In this document: positions 5,929-6,540 of the stretch, piece by piece
How positions within the stretch are numbered: position 1 is the stretch's first letter
Layout: every line of letters starts with the position of its first letter
NCBI GenBank assembly: GCA_026786125.1
Contig: JAJAYU010000343.1
Span: 1 to 6,540 of the forward strand
Length of the DNA stretch: 6,540 nucleotides
Direction: 5' to 3'
Source of the DNA: Chamaesiphon sp.
Lineage (GTDB): Bacteria > Cyanobacteriota > Cyanobacteriia > Cyanobacteriales > Chamaesiphonaceae
Notes under the pieces: generated by a model
The model's database searches: none
Told to the model about the DNA's origin: nothing
What the model saw: the letters and a program-made list of their open reading frames with translations, nothing else
Translations under genes and position numbers: made by a program

Positions 5929-6540
5929 TTACTCATCGTCATGAGCATAGCGGTTGTAGAGGAAATCTAGAGCGTAATTCCGAACTTGATAATATTCGGG
6001 CATCTCCATCATTCTAGATCGATCGCGGGGACGACTGAAAGGAATTGTTAAGACTTCACCGATATTTGCGGCGGGGCCATTTGTCATCATCACGAGTTTA
6101 TCGGCGAGGAATAATGCCTCGTCGATATCGTGGGTGATCATCAGTACGGTGCAGCGATTTTGATTCCAGATTTTGAGTAATTCTTCTTGCAATTCCTCTT
6201 TAGTAATGGCATCTAGTGCCCCAAATGGTTCGTCGAGGATCAGGACTTCGGGGCGGATGGATAAGGCGCGGGCAATGGCGACTCGTTGTTTCATCCCGCC
6301 AGATATTTGACCAGGTAATTTTTCGGCGGCTTCGGTGAGTCCAACCATTGCGAGGTGGGCGCGGACGATTTCGTCTTTTTCGTTTTTTGCCATGTCTGGA
6401 TTGACGGCGTTGACGGCAAGGAAGACGTTATCGTAGACGGTGAGCCAGGGCAAGAGGGCGTAGCCTTGAAATACTACCATCCGATCGGGGCCTGGTTTAC
6501 CGATCGGTTTACCATTCAACATGACTGTGCCAGAAGATGG
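5929..6540 (-). CDS. ABC transporter ATPase of the nitrate/bicarbonate/cyanate family (NrtD/CmpD/CynD-like), C-terminal part
   Basis: This is the ATP-hydrolysing subunit that would power import of an oxyanion such as nitrate or bicarbonate across the inner membrane. The frame is open to the right edge: residues PSSGTV precede the first in-window Met (6522), and alignment with the family shows that this Met is internal. The Walker A motif and true start are therefore outside the window. The 203 visible residues contain the Q-loop (VVFQ, Gln25 of the visible part), the signature ISGGMKQR (79-86), Walker B ILDEPFGALD (101-110) and the switch histidine in MITHD (134-138). The tail PRDRSRMMEMPEYY...FLYNRYAHDDE is the hallmark of cyanobacterial NrtD/CmpD-type ATPases. 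The protein ends right after this tail, so it is not the longer NrtC/CmpC form with a fused binding-protein domain. The substrate cannot be decided without the upstream genes, so no symbol is given. Confidence 0.92.
   Translation of the reverse strand, partial: PSSGTVMLNGKPIGKPGPDRMVVFQGYALLPWLTVYDNVFLAVNAVNPDMAKNEKDEIVRAHLAMVGLTEAAEKLPGQISGGMKQRVAIARALSIRPEVLILDEPFGALDAITKEELQEELLKIWNQNRCTVLMITHDIDEALFLADKLVMMTNGPAANIGEVLTIPFSRPRDRSRMMEMPEYYQVRNYALDFLYNRYAHDDE

Noticed and set aside
6520..6522. ATG at 6522 as the start of the ABC ATPase gene
   Set aside because: The frame continues upstream (PSSGTV) to the window edge, and the Walker A region expected before this point is missing, so the Met is internal.

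Overview
The window looks like a cyanobacterial chromosome segment. The hexamer CGATCG occurs about two dozen times by eye in 6.5 kb, and one full copy of the HIP1 octamer GCGATCGC is present. The ABC ATPase at the right edge ends in the C-terminal tail typical of the cyanobacterial nitrate/bicarbonate/cyanate transporter ATPases. I cannot name a genus from sequence alone.

Layout, left to right: (1) 1-1608, minus strand, the N-terminal 536 residues of an alpha-glucan (glycogen) phosphorylase that runs off the left edge. (2) 1609-1995, a 387-bp divergent intergenic region. It holds a long imperfect inverted repeat (1858-1961) and a doubtful 32-codon ORF that resembles the start of a ribbon-helix-helix antitoxin. 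(3) 1996-2535, plus strand, a secreted protein of unknown function with a C-terminal beta-rich domain. (4) 2595-2969, minus strand, a small membrane lipid kinase of the DgkA family. (5) 3068-5884, minus strand, a 938-residue membrane protein. It joins a NapH/NosR/CcoG-like iron-sulfur membrane module to a long helical region and a C-terminal cyclic-nucleotide-binding-like (CRP/CAP-type) domain. (6) 5929-6540, minus strand, the C-terminal 203 residues of a nitrate-type ABC transporter ATPase that runs off the right edge.

Genes 6, 5 and 4 are read in the same direction. Only 44 bp separate the transporter ATPase from the Fe-S/sensor fusion, so these two probably share an operon. dgkA follows after a 97-bp gap containing an AT-rich palindrome, and may be co-transcribed or start independently. 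The most interesting item is the Fe-S/cNMP-domain fusion beside a nitrate/bicarbonate-type transporter. It suggests a membrane redox protein whose activity is gated by, or coupled to, anion uptake. That functional link is inference. Its CRP-like pocket lacks the canonical phosphate-binding arginine, so it probably does not bind cAMP in the usual way. The second item of interest is the long hairpin upstream of the secreted-protein gene, which has a competing alternative stem.
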